Source: an uncultured Pelagibacteraceae bacterium
GTDB lineage: Bacteria > Pseudomonadota > Alphaproteobacteria > Pelagibacterales > Pelagibacteraceae
DNA: 52,832 nucleotides
Assembly: GCA_902589725.1 (NCBI GenBank)
Contig: CACITU010000009.1
Coordinates: 1-52,832, forward strand
Direction of reading: 5' to 3'
The position numbers were made by a program, and so were the translations under genes. The notes under the pieces were generated by a model, which did no database searches, was not told where the DNA came from, and worked only from the letters and a program-made list of their open reading frames with translations. Positions 43,496 through 52,011 of this stretch are shown piece after piece; within the stretch, counting starts at the first letter, position 1; every line of letters starts with the position of its first letter.

Positions 43496-44382
43496 TTTCA
43501 AATAATAAATTAGCAATTTTTTTAATTATAATCTCAGTTTTTTGTGGAACATTAATGTTAACCTTTTTAAAATTAGCACAAGAAGAAGTTAATGTTTATG
43601 TTGCAGGTTTTTTTAGATTTTTATTTGGTTTTCTAATTATTTTTCCCTATATGCTAAAATCTAATTTTACAGTTTTTAAAACTAATCATCATAAAAAACA
43701 TTTTCTTAGAGCTTTTTTAAACTTGCCTTCAATGCTTTTATATTTCTCAGCTTTAGTAATGATGCCAATTGAAAAAGTAACAGCAATTTCTTTTGTTGTT
43801 CCTTTTTTAGTAACAATATTGGCTGTTTTATTTCTTGGAGAAAAAATTTACTTATATAGAAGTTTTGCCCTTGTTTTAGGATTTATTGGTATGTTAATAA
43901 TTTTAAGACCAGGAATAATCGATATATCTCTTGGTGTTTATATGGCGCTAGCTTCTTCTTTTATGTGGTCTGTAGTGATTATAATTACAAAAAGTATTGC
44001 AAAAGATGATAGTTCAATCACAATTTTATCCTATGGATACACATATATGACAATCTTTAGTTTCTTTATTGCATTGTTTAATTGGCAAACACCATCTTTA
44101 CAGACTTTGATATATTTATTCTTTGGAGGTTTGTTTGGAACATTATTGCATCTTTGCATTAATCATGCTTATAAATTAGTAGATGTTAGCGTGACTCAAC
44201 CTTATTCCTTTTTAAGCCTATTATTTGCGTCTTTGATAGGATTCTATTTCTTTAATGAAACACCTGATCTATTTACATGGATTGGTGCATGTGTAATTTT
44301 TTTAGGGGTTTTAATTATTTCATATAGAGAAATGAAATTAGAAAAAGAAATAATTAGAAAAAGTATAGATATTAAAAATTAA
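43492..44382 (+). CDS. EamA/DMT family permease
   Basis: A 296-residue protein with ten hydrophobic segments in two EamA repeats (start LAIFLIIISVFCGTLMLTFLKL; second repeat from LGVYMALASSFMWSVVIIITKSIA). The start is TTG overlapping the upstream stop; the next Met is 20 residues in and would cut the first helix, so TTG is preferred. Members export amino acids, nucleosides or metabolites, or translocate lipid-linked sugars. The cluster makes the last use conceivable, but nothing proves it. It is convergent with the GT9 gene and overlaps it by 4 bp. Confidence 0.85.
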   Translation: MISNNKLAIFLIIISVFCGTLMLTFLKLAQEEVNVYVAGFFRFLFGFLIIFPYMLKSNFTVFKTNHHKKHFLRAFLNLPSMLLYFSALVMMPIEKVTAISFVVPFLVTILAVLFLGEKIYLYRSFALVLGFIGMLIILRPGIIDISLGVYMALASSFMWSVVIIITKSIAKDDSSITILSYGYTYMTIFSFFIALFNWQTPSLQTLIYLFFGGLFGTLLHLCINHAYKLVDVSVTQPYSFLSLLFASLIGFYFFNETPDLFTWIGACVIFLGVLIISYREMKLEKEIIRKSIDIKN

Positions 44383-45320
44383 AAAATAATTTTAGATAGT
44401 CTTTCAAAAACTTTTTCTGCTGACAATTTTGATAATTCAGGAGCTTGTATTGCTTTAAAATTCTCTCTTTCAATACTTACTTTAAAAGGAGTTGTGTGGG
44501 ATCCAAATAAAGCAATTCCTTTCGATCCTAAATGAGCTGTCATGTGTGCAGGTCCAGTATCATTTGCAATAACAAATGAACTATCTTTAATTAATGTTGC
44601 TAACTGAGAAATATCTAAAGCTTTACCATTATCTAAAACGCAAAGTGCATTAATATTTGATGCTTCTTTAATTTCACTCGGTCCAGGTGCAATAATTACT
44701 TTAAATTTATTATCTGACTTTTCATTAATCATAGAAATTAACTCATTATAATAAGGCCATTTCTTTGAAGTTAAATGAGGAGAGCAGAAAGGAAAAAGAA
44801 GAATATATTTATCTAAATGATGGTAATTTTTTATTTGAGATATGTCTGTTGTGCTCCATGAAAAATCAGGATTTAAAGTATGATTGGTATTTATGCCTGA
44901 ACTTTTTAATTGATGATCAAATCTAGATAGAACAGAGTCATTATCAAAATCTTCTTTTAAAGTTCCTTCAGGTAAAGTATTTTCTGTAGAAGACCAAATA
45001 TCTTTTGTTGCTTTTGGAAATAAAATTTTTTTATAAAAAGCTGTTCTACTTGAGTTCTGAAGATCATAAACTTTAGAGAAATTATATTTTTTTATATTTT
45101 TCATTAATGAATATAAGTAAATCAGGTTCAGTCTTGATAATCGCTTATCTAAAATAACATCAGAAATATGTGGATTTTTTTTAAATAAATCAAAGTATGG
45201 TTTAGTTGTGAGCAAATAAATTTCATCTTCTTTGTGATTCTCAGAAATATCTTGAATTGCACCACAAGCTTGAGCTATATCACCCAAAGATCCATGTTTA
45301 ATGATTAAAATATTAGACAT
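44379..45320 (-). CDS. Heptosyltransferase-like glycosyltransferase family 9
   Basis: A 313-residue GT-B enzyme of the WaaC/WaaF type. The N-terminal loop ILIIKHGSLGDIAQACGAIQDI binds the acceptor, KKWPYYNELI is the donor-site segment, and FVIANDTGPAHMTAHLGSKGIALFG is the signature. It would add heptose or a related sugar to lipid A core. It is divergent from the DUF6165 gene with 32 bp between starts. Confidence 0.9.
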   Translation of the reverse strand: MSNILIIKHGSLGDIAQACGAIQDISENHKEDEIYLLTTKPYFDLFKKNPHISDVILDKRLSRLNLIYLYSLMKNIKKYNFSKVYDLQNSSRTAFYKKILFPKATKDIWSSTENTLPEGTLKEDFDNDSVLSRFDHQLKSSGINTNHTLNPDFSWSTTDISQIKNYHHLDKYILLFPFCSPHLTSKKWPYYNELISMINEKSDNKFKVIIAPGPSEIKEASNINALCVLDNGKALDISQLATLIKDSSFVIANDTGPAHMTAHLGSKGIALFGSHTTPFKVSIERENFKAIQAPELSKLSAEKVFERLSKIIF

Positions 45321-45352
45321 ATTTTTAACAATTTAACATAGTATAAAATTTA

Positions 45353-45742
45353 ATGAATAAAATTATAGTAGAAGTATCGGTAGGTGAGCTTTTAGACAAA
45401 ATTTCAATCTTAGAAATTAAAAAAGAAAAAATTAAAGACCCTGAAAAACTAAAATTCATATCGAATGAACATTCGATTCTCAAAGATCAATTAGAAAAAA
45501 ATGTTAAATCTGATGATAAACTAAATAAATTATTCCAAGATTTAAAAGAAATTAATGCTAAACTTTGGGTTATAGAGGATGACAAAAGAGACTGCGAAAA
45601 AAATAAAGATTTTGGCGATAAATTTATAAAATTATCTAGAGATGTTCATTTTTTGAATGATGATCGTGCAAAAATTAAATTAGAAATGAATAATCACACT
45701 GGATCAAGTATTAAAGAAATTAAAGAATATACTAGCTACTAA
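45353..45742 (+). CDS. DUF6165 family protein
   Basis: A 129-residue, highly charged helical protein that starts KIIVEVSVGELLDKISILEIKKEKI and ends with the RDVHFLNDDRAKIKLEMN pattern typical of DUF6165. Members are often found beside glycosyltransferases in surface polysaccharide clusters, as here with GT9. The function is unknown. It overlaps the convergent PhyH gene tail-to-tail by 11 bp. Confidence 0.8.
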   Translation: MNKIIVEVSVGELLDKISILEIKKEKIKDPEKLKFISNEHSILKDQLEKNVKSDDKLNKLFQDLKEINAKLWVIEDDKRDCEKNKDFGDKFIKLSRDVHFLNDDRAKIKLEMNNHTGSSIKEIKEYTSY

Positions 45743-46520
45743 AAACTTTAGGAAACCAATCATCTCTCATCAAATCTCCTGTTTTTAAATTGATCCCATC
45801 AAATGGAGGTGAAGTTGGCCCTCCTCTATCAATATACTTAATATCATCTCCTAGAAATCGCATCGAAAATGCCCTTCGAGATTTAGTGGTATTGTTTCCT
45901 GTTGATCCGTGTACGGTTTTAAAGTTAAACAAAACAGCATCACCCAAACTTATTTCTGGAATTAAAATATTTTTTTCAAATTCTTTTAATGGTGGTAAAT
46001 CCATGAAAGAACTATCATCATCATACCAAGATTGGTTATTTGACCATTTTGTGGGTCTAATTAACTTTGGCCATTTGTGAGATCCTAAAATTAATTTAAG
46101 ATTATTTTTACGATCAACTTCATCTAATGGAATCCAAAAACTACCAGTATCGTTACCGTTAACACAATAATAAGGCATATCTTGATGCCAAGGTGTTTCT
46201 TTGTGAGTACCTGGATCCTTAATAAAAATATGTTCATGAAAAATTTGAGTAGATTTAGAATTAGTTGCTTCTGCAACTATTTGAGCTCCAGGTGAATTAT
46301 ATAAACAATCCTTAAATTCTTCTATCCTCTCCCAATTGCAATAATCCTCAAAAAATCTTCCATTATCATCAGTTACATTCTCTCTTCCATGTTTGCTTGG
46401 ATTATATAAAACTTTTTGAAATCCAAGTCTAAGTGGCTCTATCCAGTCTTTAAATATTTCCTTAATTATTATCACACCATTATTTTGATACTCTTTAATT
46501 TGTTGTTGAGATAAATACAT
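45732..46520 (-). CDS. Phytanoyl-CoA dioxygenase family oxygenase
   Basis: A 262-residue Fe(II)/2-oxoglutarate-dependent enzyme. The facial triad is the HxD of TPWHQDMPYY (about residues 117-119) plus the distal His in FKTVHGSTGNN, and Arg in SRRAFSMRF binds 2-oxoglutarate. Substrates in the family range from phytanoyl-CoA to ectoine and other amino acids or solutes. It lies 8 bp after the amino-acid permease gene on the same strand, so hydroxylation of an imported amino-acid-like compound is a reasonable guess. Confidence 0.87.
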   Translation of the reverse strand: MYLSQQQIKEYQNNGVIIIKEIFKDWIEPLRLGFQKVLYNPSKHGRENVTDDNGRFFEDYCNWERIEEFKDCLYNSPGAQIVAEATNSKSTQIFHEHIFIKDPGTHKETPWHQDMPYYCVNGNDTGSFWIPLDEVDRKNNLKLILGSHKWPKLIRPTKWSNNQSWYDDDSSFMDLPPLKEFEKNILIPEISLGDAVLFNFKTVHGSTGNNTTKSRRAFSMRFLGDDIKYIDRGGPTSPPFDGINLKTGDLMRDDWFPKVFSS

Positions 46521-46528
46521 TTTACTTA

Positions 46529-47203
46529 TTACTGAAAGCTGTACTTTTTTTCTAAAAATTTAATAAGATTATGAATAATAAAAGTCATGAATAAATAAAT
46601 TCCACCTGCAACAATAAAAACTTCAATTGGTTTAAAAGTTGTTGAAATTATATATTTTGCAACACCAGTTAAATCCATCAAAGTTACAGTACTTGCTAAT
46701 GAAGTTCCTTTCATCATCAATATAATTTCATTTCCATATGCAGGTAATGATTGTCTAATAGCGATTGGAATTTGAATTTTATAAAAGATTATTTTATTTG
46801 ATATACCTAAACTTTTTCCAGCCTCGATAATTCCTGGCTTTATTGTTTGAAATGCTGATCTTAAAATTTCAGAGGTATATGCACCTGTATTCAAAGTAAA
46901 TGCTATTATTGCACACCAATAAGGTTCTTTTAAAATTACCCATAAAAATGTTGATCTTAAATATTCTATTTGTCCTAATCCAAAATAAATAATAAAAATC
47001 TGAACTAATAAAGGTGTTCCTCTAAATACATATGAATAGCCATAAGCAAATTTGTTAATAAATATATTTTTATTTATTCTTAAAATTGCAAAGAAAAGAC
47101 CTAACAACAGTCCAAAAAATAAAGATGCAGATAATAATTTTAATGTAACTACTGTTGCTACTAATAGTTTGGGGAAACTTGTGATCATTAAATCAAAATC
47201 CAT
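46529..47203 (-). CDS. Polar amino-acid ABC transporter permease, HisM type
   Basis: A 224-residue membrane protein with about five TM segments. The coupling loop FQTIKPGIIEAGKSLGISNKIIFYKIQIPIAIRQSLPAYGNE is the EAA motif of the HisMQ family. It pairs with the second permease directly upstream (1-bp overlap) and the binding protein before that. Likely substrates are basic amino acids or opine-like compounds. No ATPase gene is near; the partner must be encoded elsewhere. Confidence 0.9.
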   Translation of the reverse strand: MDFDLMITSFPKLLVATVVTLKLLSASLFFGLLLGLFFAILRINKNIFINKFAYGYSYVFRGTPLLVQIFIIYFGLGQIEYLRSTFLWVILKEPYWCAIIAFTLNTGAYTSEILRSAFQTIKPGIIEAGKSLGISNKIIFYKIQIPIAIRQSLPAYGNEIILMMKGTSLASTVTLMDLTGVAKYIISTTFKPIEVFIVAGGIYLFMTFIIHNLIKFLEKKYSFQ

Positions 47204-47895
47204 TAATACCCCCTGCTATATCTTACTTCTAACTTATTAATTAATTTCATACTTATGTATGTAAGCAACAAATACAAAACCGCTGCGAAAGAATAAAAGA
47301 AAAGTGGATCTCTAGTAGATCCAGCTGCAACATAAGATTGTCTCATTATTTCAACTAAACCTGTCACTGAAATTAGAGAAGTATCTTTCAAGGTTATTTG
47401 CCAAACATTACTTAGATTTGGAATAGCCAACCTCAACATTTGAGGTAATATTATTTTATAAAATTGTACAAACTTATTAATCCCAAGGACCTTCGCAGCT
47501 TCAAATTGTCCTTTATCAATAGATTGTATAGCTCCCCTAAATACCTCTGTTGAATAAGCTCCAGAAATAATTCCAATTGCTAATGAGCCAGTAATAAAAG
47601 CATTTATTTCTATGTATTCATAATAACCAAAAATTGAGGCAACATACATTATTGCTCCACTACCTCCAAAAAAGAAGAGATAAATTACCAATAGTTCGGG
47701 TACTCCACGAATTACAGTTGTGTAAAAATTACCTAAAAGATTTAAACTTTTGTATTTTGAAAGTTTTAAAGGAGTAAAAATTATAGCAAAGACGAAACCA
47801 ACTAGCATTGCTGTAATTGATACAGCAATTGTCATTAAGGTTGCATAGAACAGCTCATCTCCCCAACCTGTTTTGCCAAATGCTAGAAGCTCCAT
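47203..47895 (-). CDS. Polar amino-acid ABC transporter permease, HisQ type
   Basis: A 230-residue permease with about five TM segments. The EAA loop FRGAIQSIDKGQFEAAKVLGINKFVQFYKIILPQMLRLAIPNL lies near residues 115-160, and VIRGVPELLVIYLFFF is typical of the HisQ half. It overlaps the next permease by one base. Its start codon lies 5 bp beyond a 12-bp perfect hairpin that separates it from the binding-protein gene and would hold down its translation. Confidence 0.9.
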   Translation of the reverse strand: MELLAFGKTGWGDELFYATLMTIAVSITAMLVGFVFAIIFTPLKLSKYKSLNLLGNFYTTVIRGVPELLVIYLFFFGGSGAIMYVASIFGYYEYIEINAFITGSLAIGIISGAYSTEVFRGAIQSIDKGQFEAAKVLGINKFVQFYKIILPQMLRLAIPNLSNVWQITLKDTSLISVTGLVEIMRQSYVAAGSTRDPLFFYSFAAVLYLLLTYISMKLINKLEVRYSRGY

Positions 47896-47900
47896 ATAGA

Positions 47901-47927
47901 TTGGCGACTATATATTATAGTCGCCAA
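47901..47927 (-). promoter_or_regulatory. Intergenic mRNA hairpin between binding protein and permease
   Basis: TTGGCGACTATA (47901-47912) and TATAGTCGCCAA (47916-47927) form a perfect 12-bp stem with a 3-nt loop. It follows the binding-protein stop by 12 bp and ends 5 bp before the permease ATG. No T run follows on the minus strand, so it is not a simple terminator. In binding-protein operons such hairpins guard the 3' end of the abundant first message and mask the next ribosome site. Confidence 0.7.
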
Positions 47928-47939
47928 ATCTGAAATGAA

Positions 47940-48791
47940 TTACATAGAAGCGTCGAAACCAAAGTGTTTAATAGCAAGTTTGCTAATAATTCCTTTCTTT
48001 CTAGCTTTATCAATTGCTTTATTGAAGTCTTTTAAGATTTTGGCATCTCTTTTTCCAATAGCACTATCGCTAGCTTGTCTAATACCAACACCTACACCAT
48101 TACCAAATGCACCACCTGAAAAAGTTGGTCCAACTAATACGACTGATTCACCTGATTTGTCTGCATAATCTGTAAATGCTACTGCTGCAGCTAAAGCAAC
48201 ATCACATCTTCCAGAGGTTAAATCTAGATTAACTTCATCTTGAGTTTTATAAGTTCTAACATTTACACTTCCAACATCACCCGACTCTAAAAAGTTTTGG
48301 TGGATTGTTCCTGTTTGAGTACAAACTGTTTTACCTGCAAGTGCTCCTGTCAATGTTTTAAGAGCTTTTTTAACATCAGATCCACCTAATGATAAATTAA
48401 TACCCTCCGGTGTATCCATGCCCTCTAAGTTTGAACCTTTCATTACAGCAAGAGAAGCTACTTCGTCAGCATATCCTTGAGAAAAAGTAATTGTTTTTTG
48501 TCTTTCTGCGGTAATAGACATTCCAGCCATAATTGCATCAAATTTTCTCATAACTAGAGCTGGTATCATTCCATCCCAATCTTGTTCAACAATTGTGCAC
48601 TCATATTTCATAAGTGTGCAAAGTTCTTGAGCAAGCTCAACCTCAAAACCGATAAGATTACCTGAAGCATCTTTTGAATTCCATGGAGGGTAAGCGCCTT
48701 CAGTTCCAATTTTTATTTTTTCAGCGGATACATTTCCAATGATAAATAAAGAAGCAAGAACTGTTAATATAGTTTTTTTGAATATATTCAT
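47940..48791 (-). CDS. Amino-acid ABC transporter substrate-binding protein
   Basis: A 283-residue periplasmic protein of the SBP family 3 (HisJ/ArgT/OccT). A signal peptide covers residues 1-23 (ending GNVSA). EGAYPPWNSKDASGNLIGFEVELAQELCTLM is the first-lobe signature, IMAGMSITAERQKTITFS the next, and the second lobe spans GKTVCTQTGTIHQNFLE to DVALAAAVAFTDY. Asp/Glu residues around the pocket fit a cationic or zwitterionic amino acid. The Shine-Dalgarno AAAGGAG (48798-48804) is one of the best in the window, in line with high expression of SAR11 binding proteins. It lies 59 bp after the polyamine gene. Confidence 0.92.
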   Translation of the reverse strand: MNIFKKTILTVLASLFIIGNVSAEKIKIGTEGAYPPWNSKDASGNLIGFEVELAQELCTLMKYECTIVEQDWDGMIPALVMRKFDAIMAGMSITAERQKTITFSQGYADEVASLAVMKGSNLEGMDTPEGINLSLGGSDVKKALKTLTGALAGKTVCTQTGTIHQNFLESGDVGSVNVRTYKTQDEVNLDLTSGRCDVALAAAVAFTDYADKSGESVVLVGPTFSGGAFGNGVGVGIRQASDSAIGKRDAKILKDFNKAIDKARKKGIISKLAIKHFGFDASM

Positions 48792-48850
48792 TATTTTCTC
48801 CTTTAATAAGAAATAATTATTTCACAAAATTAAAAAAGAAAAAAGAAAAA

Positions 48851-49891
48851 TTAATGATTTATTGATGAAGAAAAGTTCCAAGAACAATCAAAACTAGGTA
48901 TGTAAACTCTTGATAATTTTGCATTTCCAAAATTTTGATTAAATACATTTAGCCAATTTTCAACCTGTTGTGGTTTTTTATCCTGACTTCCTACTTGAGC
49001 AGTAATAACTCCTTTTGGTTTTAAAATTCTCACTAATGAGTCCATATTTTTAGCAGCTAAATCTATACAAAATTGATCGTCATTAAGATCTACAAATATA
49101 TGATCGTAAGTATCATCACTTACTGATTTAATACTTTCAAATGCATCGCCCCAAACACATTTTACAGAATTTTTTTCGGTTGATTTTTTTCCAATATCCC
49201 CAAGATGTTTATTACAGACATCAACTACTTCAGGATCCAGTTCGTACCAATCGATAAAGTTAAAATTTTTAGAAATACATTCTCTTGCAACTCCTCCATC
49301 TCCACCACCAATTATTGCAGCTCTTTCATTGTCTTTATTCAGATCTAAACCAGAACCAACAAAAGTAGAGCTATATAAATGCTCATCTGTAGCAGCAACT
49401 TGTATTTCACCATCAATAAATAAAGATTTTCCAAATTGTTCTAAATCTAAGATTTCAATATGTTGACCTACCTTAGATTTAAAGTCCTCTAGAACATCAT
49501 TTACTACATATGATTTTTGTAATCCTGGTGAACTATAGATGTCATGATAAAGAGATTTGGTATCTCTATTGAATTCCTTTTTAACTATTCTTGTGTGCTC
49601 AAACTCTTTTTTAATAATATCTATCGCGACAGAGGGACTTACTTTTCCACAAGTAAAGAAATCAAAGCTAATAATTCCTTTTTCTGGAAAAGTATGAAAA
49701 CTAATATGGCTTTCAGCCAGTAATGCAATAATAGTAAAACCTTGAGGTTCAAACTTATATTTAGATATATTTAAGATTGTTACTTTCGCAGCTTTTGCAA
49801 TATCATGAATTACTTTTTCAAATATAGAGGGGTCATATTCTTTAGTAGTTCCAATTATATCTAGAGTAATATGTTCACCAACTTTTGTCAT
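48851..49891 (-). CDS. S-adenosylmethionine decarboxylase/spermidine synthase fusion
   Basis: A 346-residue bifunctional protein. Residues 1-115 are a bacterial SpeD: LLAESHISFHTFPEKG with cleavage between Glu60 and Ser61 to make the pyruvoyl group, His66, and Cys81 in DFFTCG. Residues 120-346 are a SpeE-type aminopropyltransferase with AdoMet loop GGGDGG at 195-200 and VDLNDDQ as the aspartate motif. The usual YHE...H substrate motif reads LYSSTFVGSG, so the amine preference may differ. The fusion lets decarboxylated AdoMet pass directly to the transferase. The by-product methylthioadenosine would feed mtnA, two genes away. Confidence 0.9.
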   Translation of the reverse strand: MTKVGEHITLDIIGTTKEYDPSIFEKVIHDIAKAAKVTILNISKYKFEPQGFTIIALLAESHISFHTFPEKGIISFDFFTCGKVSPSVAIDIIKKEFEHTRIVKKEFNRDTKSLYHDIYSSPGLQKSYVVNDVLEDFKSKVGQHIEILDLEQFGKSLFIDGEIQVAATDEHLYSSTFVGSGLDLNKDNERAAIIGGGDGGVARECISKNFNFIDWYELDPEVVDVCNKHLGDIGKKSTEKNSVKCVWGDAFESIKSVSDDTYDHIFVDLNDDQFCIDLAAKNMDSLVRILKPKGVITAQVGSQDKKPQQVENWLNVFNQNFGNAKLSRVYIPSFDCSWNFSSSINH

Positions 49892-49976
49892 AATATGCTT
49901 TATGAAACCTTACTAATCAAATTTTTTGCTTCTTTCAAACAAAAATCTATTATAATACTTCGCTGAGGTTGTAACT

Positions 49977-52010
49977 GTGAAAAACAATTGGTCAAATTTA
50001 GAAGCAAAACAATACATTAAAAAGTATACAAAACTTGGTCATTCGAAAGATATGGCTTTAAGAGTTTATACAACCAGACTATTAGGAAGAAATAGTAAAC
50101 TTGTTCTACATGGTGGTGGAAATACATCTGTAAAAACCTCAATTAAAGATATTGATGGCAAACATTATGACGTGCTTTGTGTTAAAGGAAGTGGGTGGGA
50201 CATGGCTGAAATAGAACCAGCTGGTTTACCTGCTGTAAAACTAAATCCACTTTTAGCTTTAAAAAATAAAAAATACTTGAGTGATGAAGATATGGTTGCA
50301 TATCAAAAAAGAAACCTGATTGACATTAAGTCACCTAACCCATCTGTAGAAACTTTTTTACATGCATTTTTACCTTTTAAATTTGTTGATCACACTCATT
50401 CTGATGCAATTATGGACGTAACAAATAGGCCAAATGGAAAAGATCTTTGCAAAAAAATTTTTGGATCAAAAGTAAGTATTGTCCCATATGTAATGCCAGG
50501 ATTTGGTTTGGCTCAGAAGATAAATGAAGTTTATGATAAAAACCCTAATATTAATTGTTTGATACTTTTAAACCATGGAATATTTACTTTTGATAATGAT
50601 GCTAAAAAATCTTATGACTTAATGATTAAATATGTTTCAATTGCTGAAAAGACTATTAAAAAATTAAAAAGAAAAAAAATAAAACAAATAAAAAATTATA
50701 ATACTAAATTTGAACCACATGAAATTGCACCAATTTTAAGAGGTTTGCTATCAGAAAACCATAATCAAAAATTTATACTTAATTACAGATCGAATAAAAA
50801 TTTGAATTATTTTATAAACGGAAAAGATGTAAAAAGATATTCAAGTATTGGAACAGCGACACCAGATCATGTAATAAGAGTTAAGCCCTTTCCATTAGTA
50901 ATTACACCAAAACAAAATTCAAGTATTGAAGATTTTAAAAAAATAGCAGAGAAAAGTTTTAAAGATTACAGAAAAAAATATGTGAAATATTTCAATACTA
51001 ATAAAAAAAAAGTTAAAGGTAAAAAAACAATGCTAGATACCTCACCACGAGTAATTATGGTACAAAATGTTGGTTTGTTTAGTGTAGGTAGTAGTCTTAA
51101 TGCTTCAAAAATAGCTGGGGATTTGACTGAAACAAATGCAAGAGTAATTGCATCTGTTGAGGAAACTACAAAATATAAATTCATTACTGAAAAAGATTTA
51201 TTTGATGTTGAATATTGGTCGCTAGAACAAGCTAAAATTAAAAAAGATAAAAAAATTTTACAAGGTAATGTTGTTGTAATAACTGGCGGTTTTGGAGCCA
51301 TCGGCTCAGCAACTTATAAACTATTTAAAAATTATGGCGCAGAAATTGTCTTGCTTGATTACGATGCTAAAAAAGTTAAAGAAATGCGAAGTCAAATTAA
51401 AGATTTATGTTTGCACTGTGATGTAAGAAACAAAAATAGTGTTAAAAATGCTTTCAAAAAAATTAGTGAACAATATGGTGGTGTTGATATTTTAATATCA
51501 AATGCTGGAACAGCAATTGGTGGGTCTATTGCTGAAGTTGATGATAAAATTTTAAGAAAAAGTTTCGAAGATAATTTTTTCTCTCATCAAAATTGTGCGT
51601 CAGAAACTATCAAAATAATGAAAAAACAAAATATTCAAGGCTGTTTGTTATTTAATATTTCGAAACAATCAGTTAATCCCGGAAAAAACTTTGGACCTTA
51701 TGGTCTTCCAAAAACAGCTTTATTAAGTTTATGCAAACAATATGCATTAGATTATGGTGCGCTTGGAATTAGATCAAATGGTGTAAACGCTGATAGAATT
51801 AGAAGTGGTTTGTTGAATGATGGAATGATTAAATCTAGAGCGAAAGCTAGAGAAGTTTCAACAGACGAATATATGAGAGGAAATCTACTTCTAAACGAAG
51901 TAAAAGCAGAAGATGTTGCAAAAGCATTTTTTCATCTTGCTGTTTCAAAAAAAACAACTGGGGCAGTATTAACTGTAGATGGTGGAAACATAGCCGCCTC
52001 CCTAAGATAA
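49977..52010 (+). CDS. Class II aldolase-short-chain dehydrogenase fusion
   Basis: A 677-residue protein from a GTG start. Residues 1-400 are a class II aldolase: HGGGNTSVK (46-54) phosphate loop, catalytic Glu125, and zinc ligands His139, His141 (HTHSD) and His200 (LLNHGIF). Residues 430-677 are an SDR: TGGFGAIG (436-443) NAD(P) loop, SNAGTAIGG, and YxxxK at Tyr575/Lys579. The general family includes rhamnulose-1-phosphate aldolase/lactaldehyde dehydrogenase fusions. No rhamnose genes are near. Its neighbours are speDE (divergent, 85 bp) and mtnA (convergent, 1 bp), so methylthioribulose-1-phosphate or 5-deoxyribulose-1-phosphate is a more likely substrate, giving DHAP and an aldehyde that the SDR could reduce or oxidise. 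Confidence 0.88.
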   Translation: MKNNWSNLEAKQYIKKYTKLGHSKDMALRVYTTRLLGRNSKLVLHGGGNTSVKTSIKDIDGKHYDVLCVKGSGWDMAEIEPAGLPAVKLNPLLALKNKKYLSDEDMVAYQKRNLIDIKSPNPSVETFLHAFLPFKFVDHTHSDAIMDVTNRPNGKDLCKKIFGSKVSIVPYVMPGFGLAQKINEVYDKNPNINCLILLNHGIFTFDNDAKKSYDLMIKYVSIAEKTIKKLKRKKIKQIKNYNTKFEPHEIAPILRGLLSENHNQKFILNYRSNKNLNYFINGKDVKRYSSIGTATPDHVIRVKPFPLVITPKQNSSIEDFKKIAEKSFKDYRKKYVKYFNTNKKKVKGKKTMLDTSPRVIMVQNVGLFSVGSSLNASKIAGDLTETNARVIASVEETTKYKFITEKDLFDVEYWSLEQAKIKKDKKILQGNVVVITGGFGAIGSATYKLFKNYGAEIVLLDYDAKKVKEMRSQIKDLCLHCDVRNKNSVKNAFKKISEQYGGVDILISNAGTAIGGSIAEVDDKILRKSFEDNFFSHQNCASETIKIMKKQNIQGCLLFNISKQSVNPGKNFGPYGLPKTALLSLCKQYALDYGALGIRSNGVNADRIRSGLLNDGMIKSRAKAREVSTDEYMRGNLLLNEVKAEDVAKAFFHLAVSKKTTGAVLTVDGGNIAASLR

Positions 52011-52011
52011 C

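Noticed and set aside
45461..45480. Inverted repeat with TCGAATG/CATTCGA as an operator
   Set aside because: It lies inside the DUF6165 coding sequence, is short, and is not near a promoter.
49977..52010. Reading the aldolase-SDR gene as rhamnose catabolism
   Set aside because: The family includes such enzymes, but no rhamnose isomerase, kinase, mutarotase or transporter gene is present, and the neighbours are polyamine and methylthioribose genes. It is kept as an alternative only.
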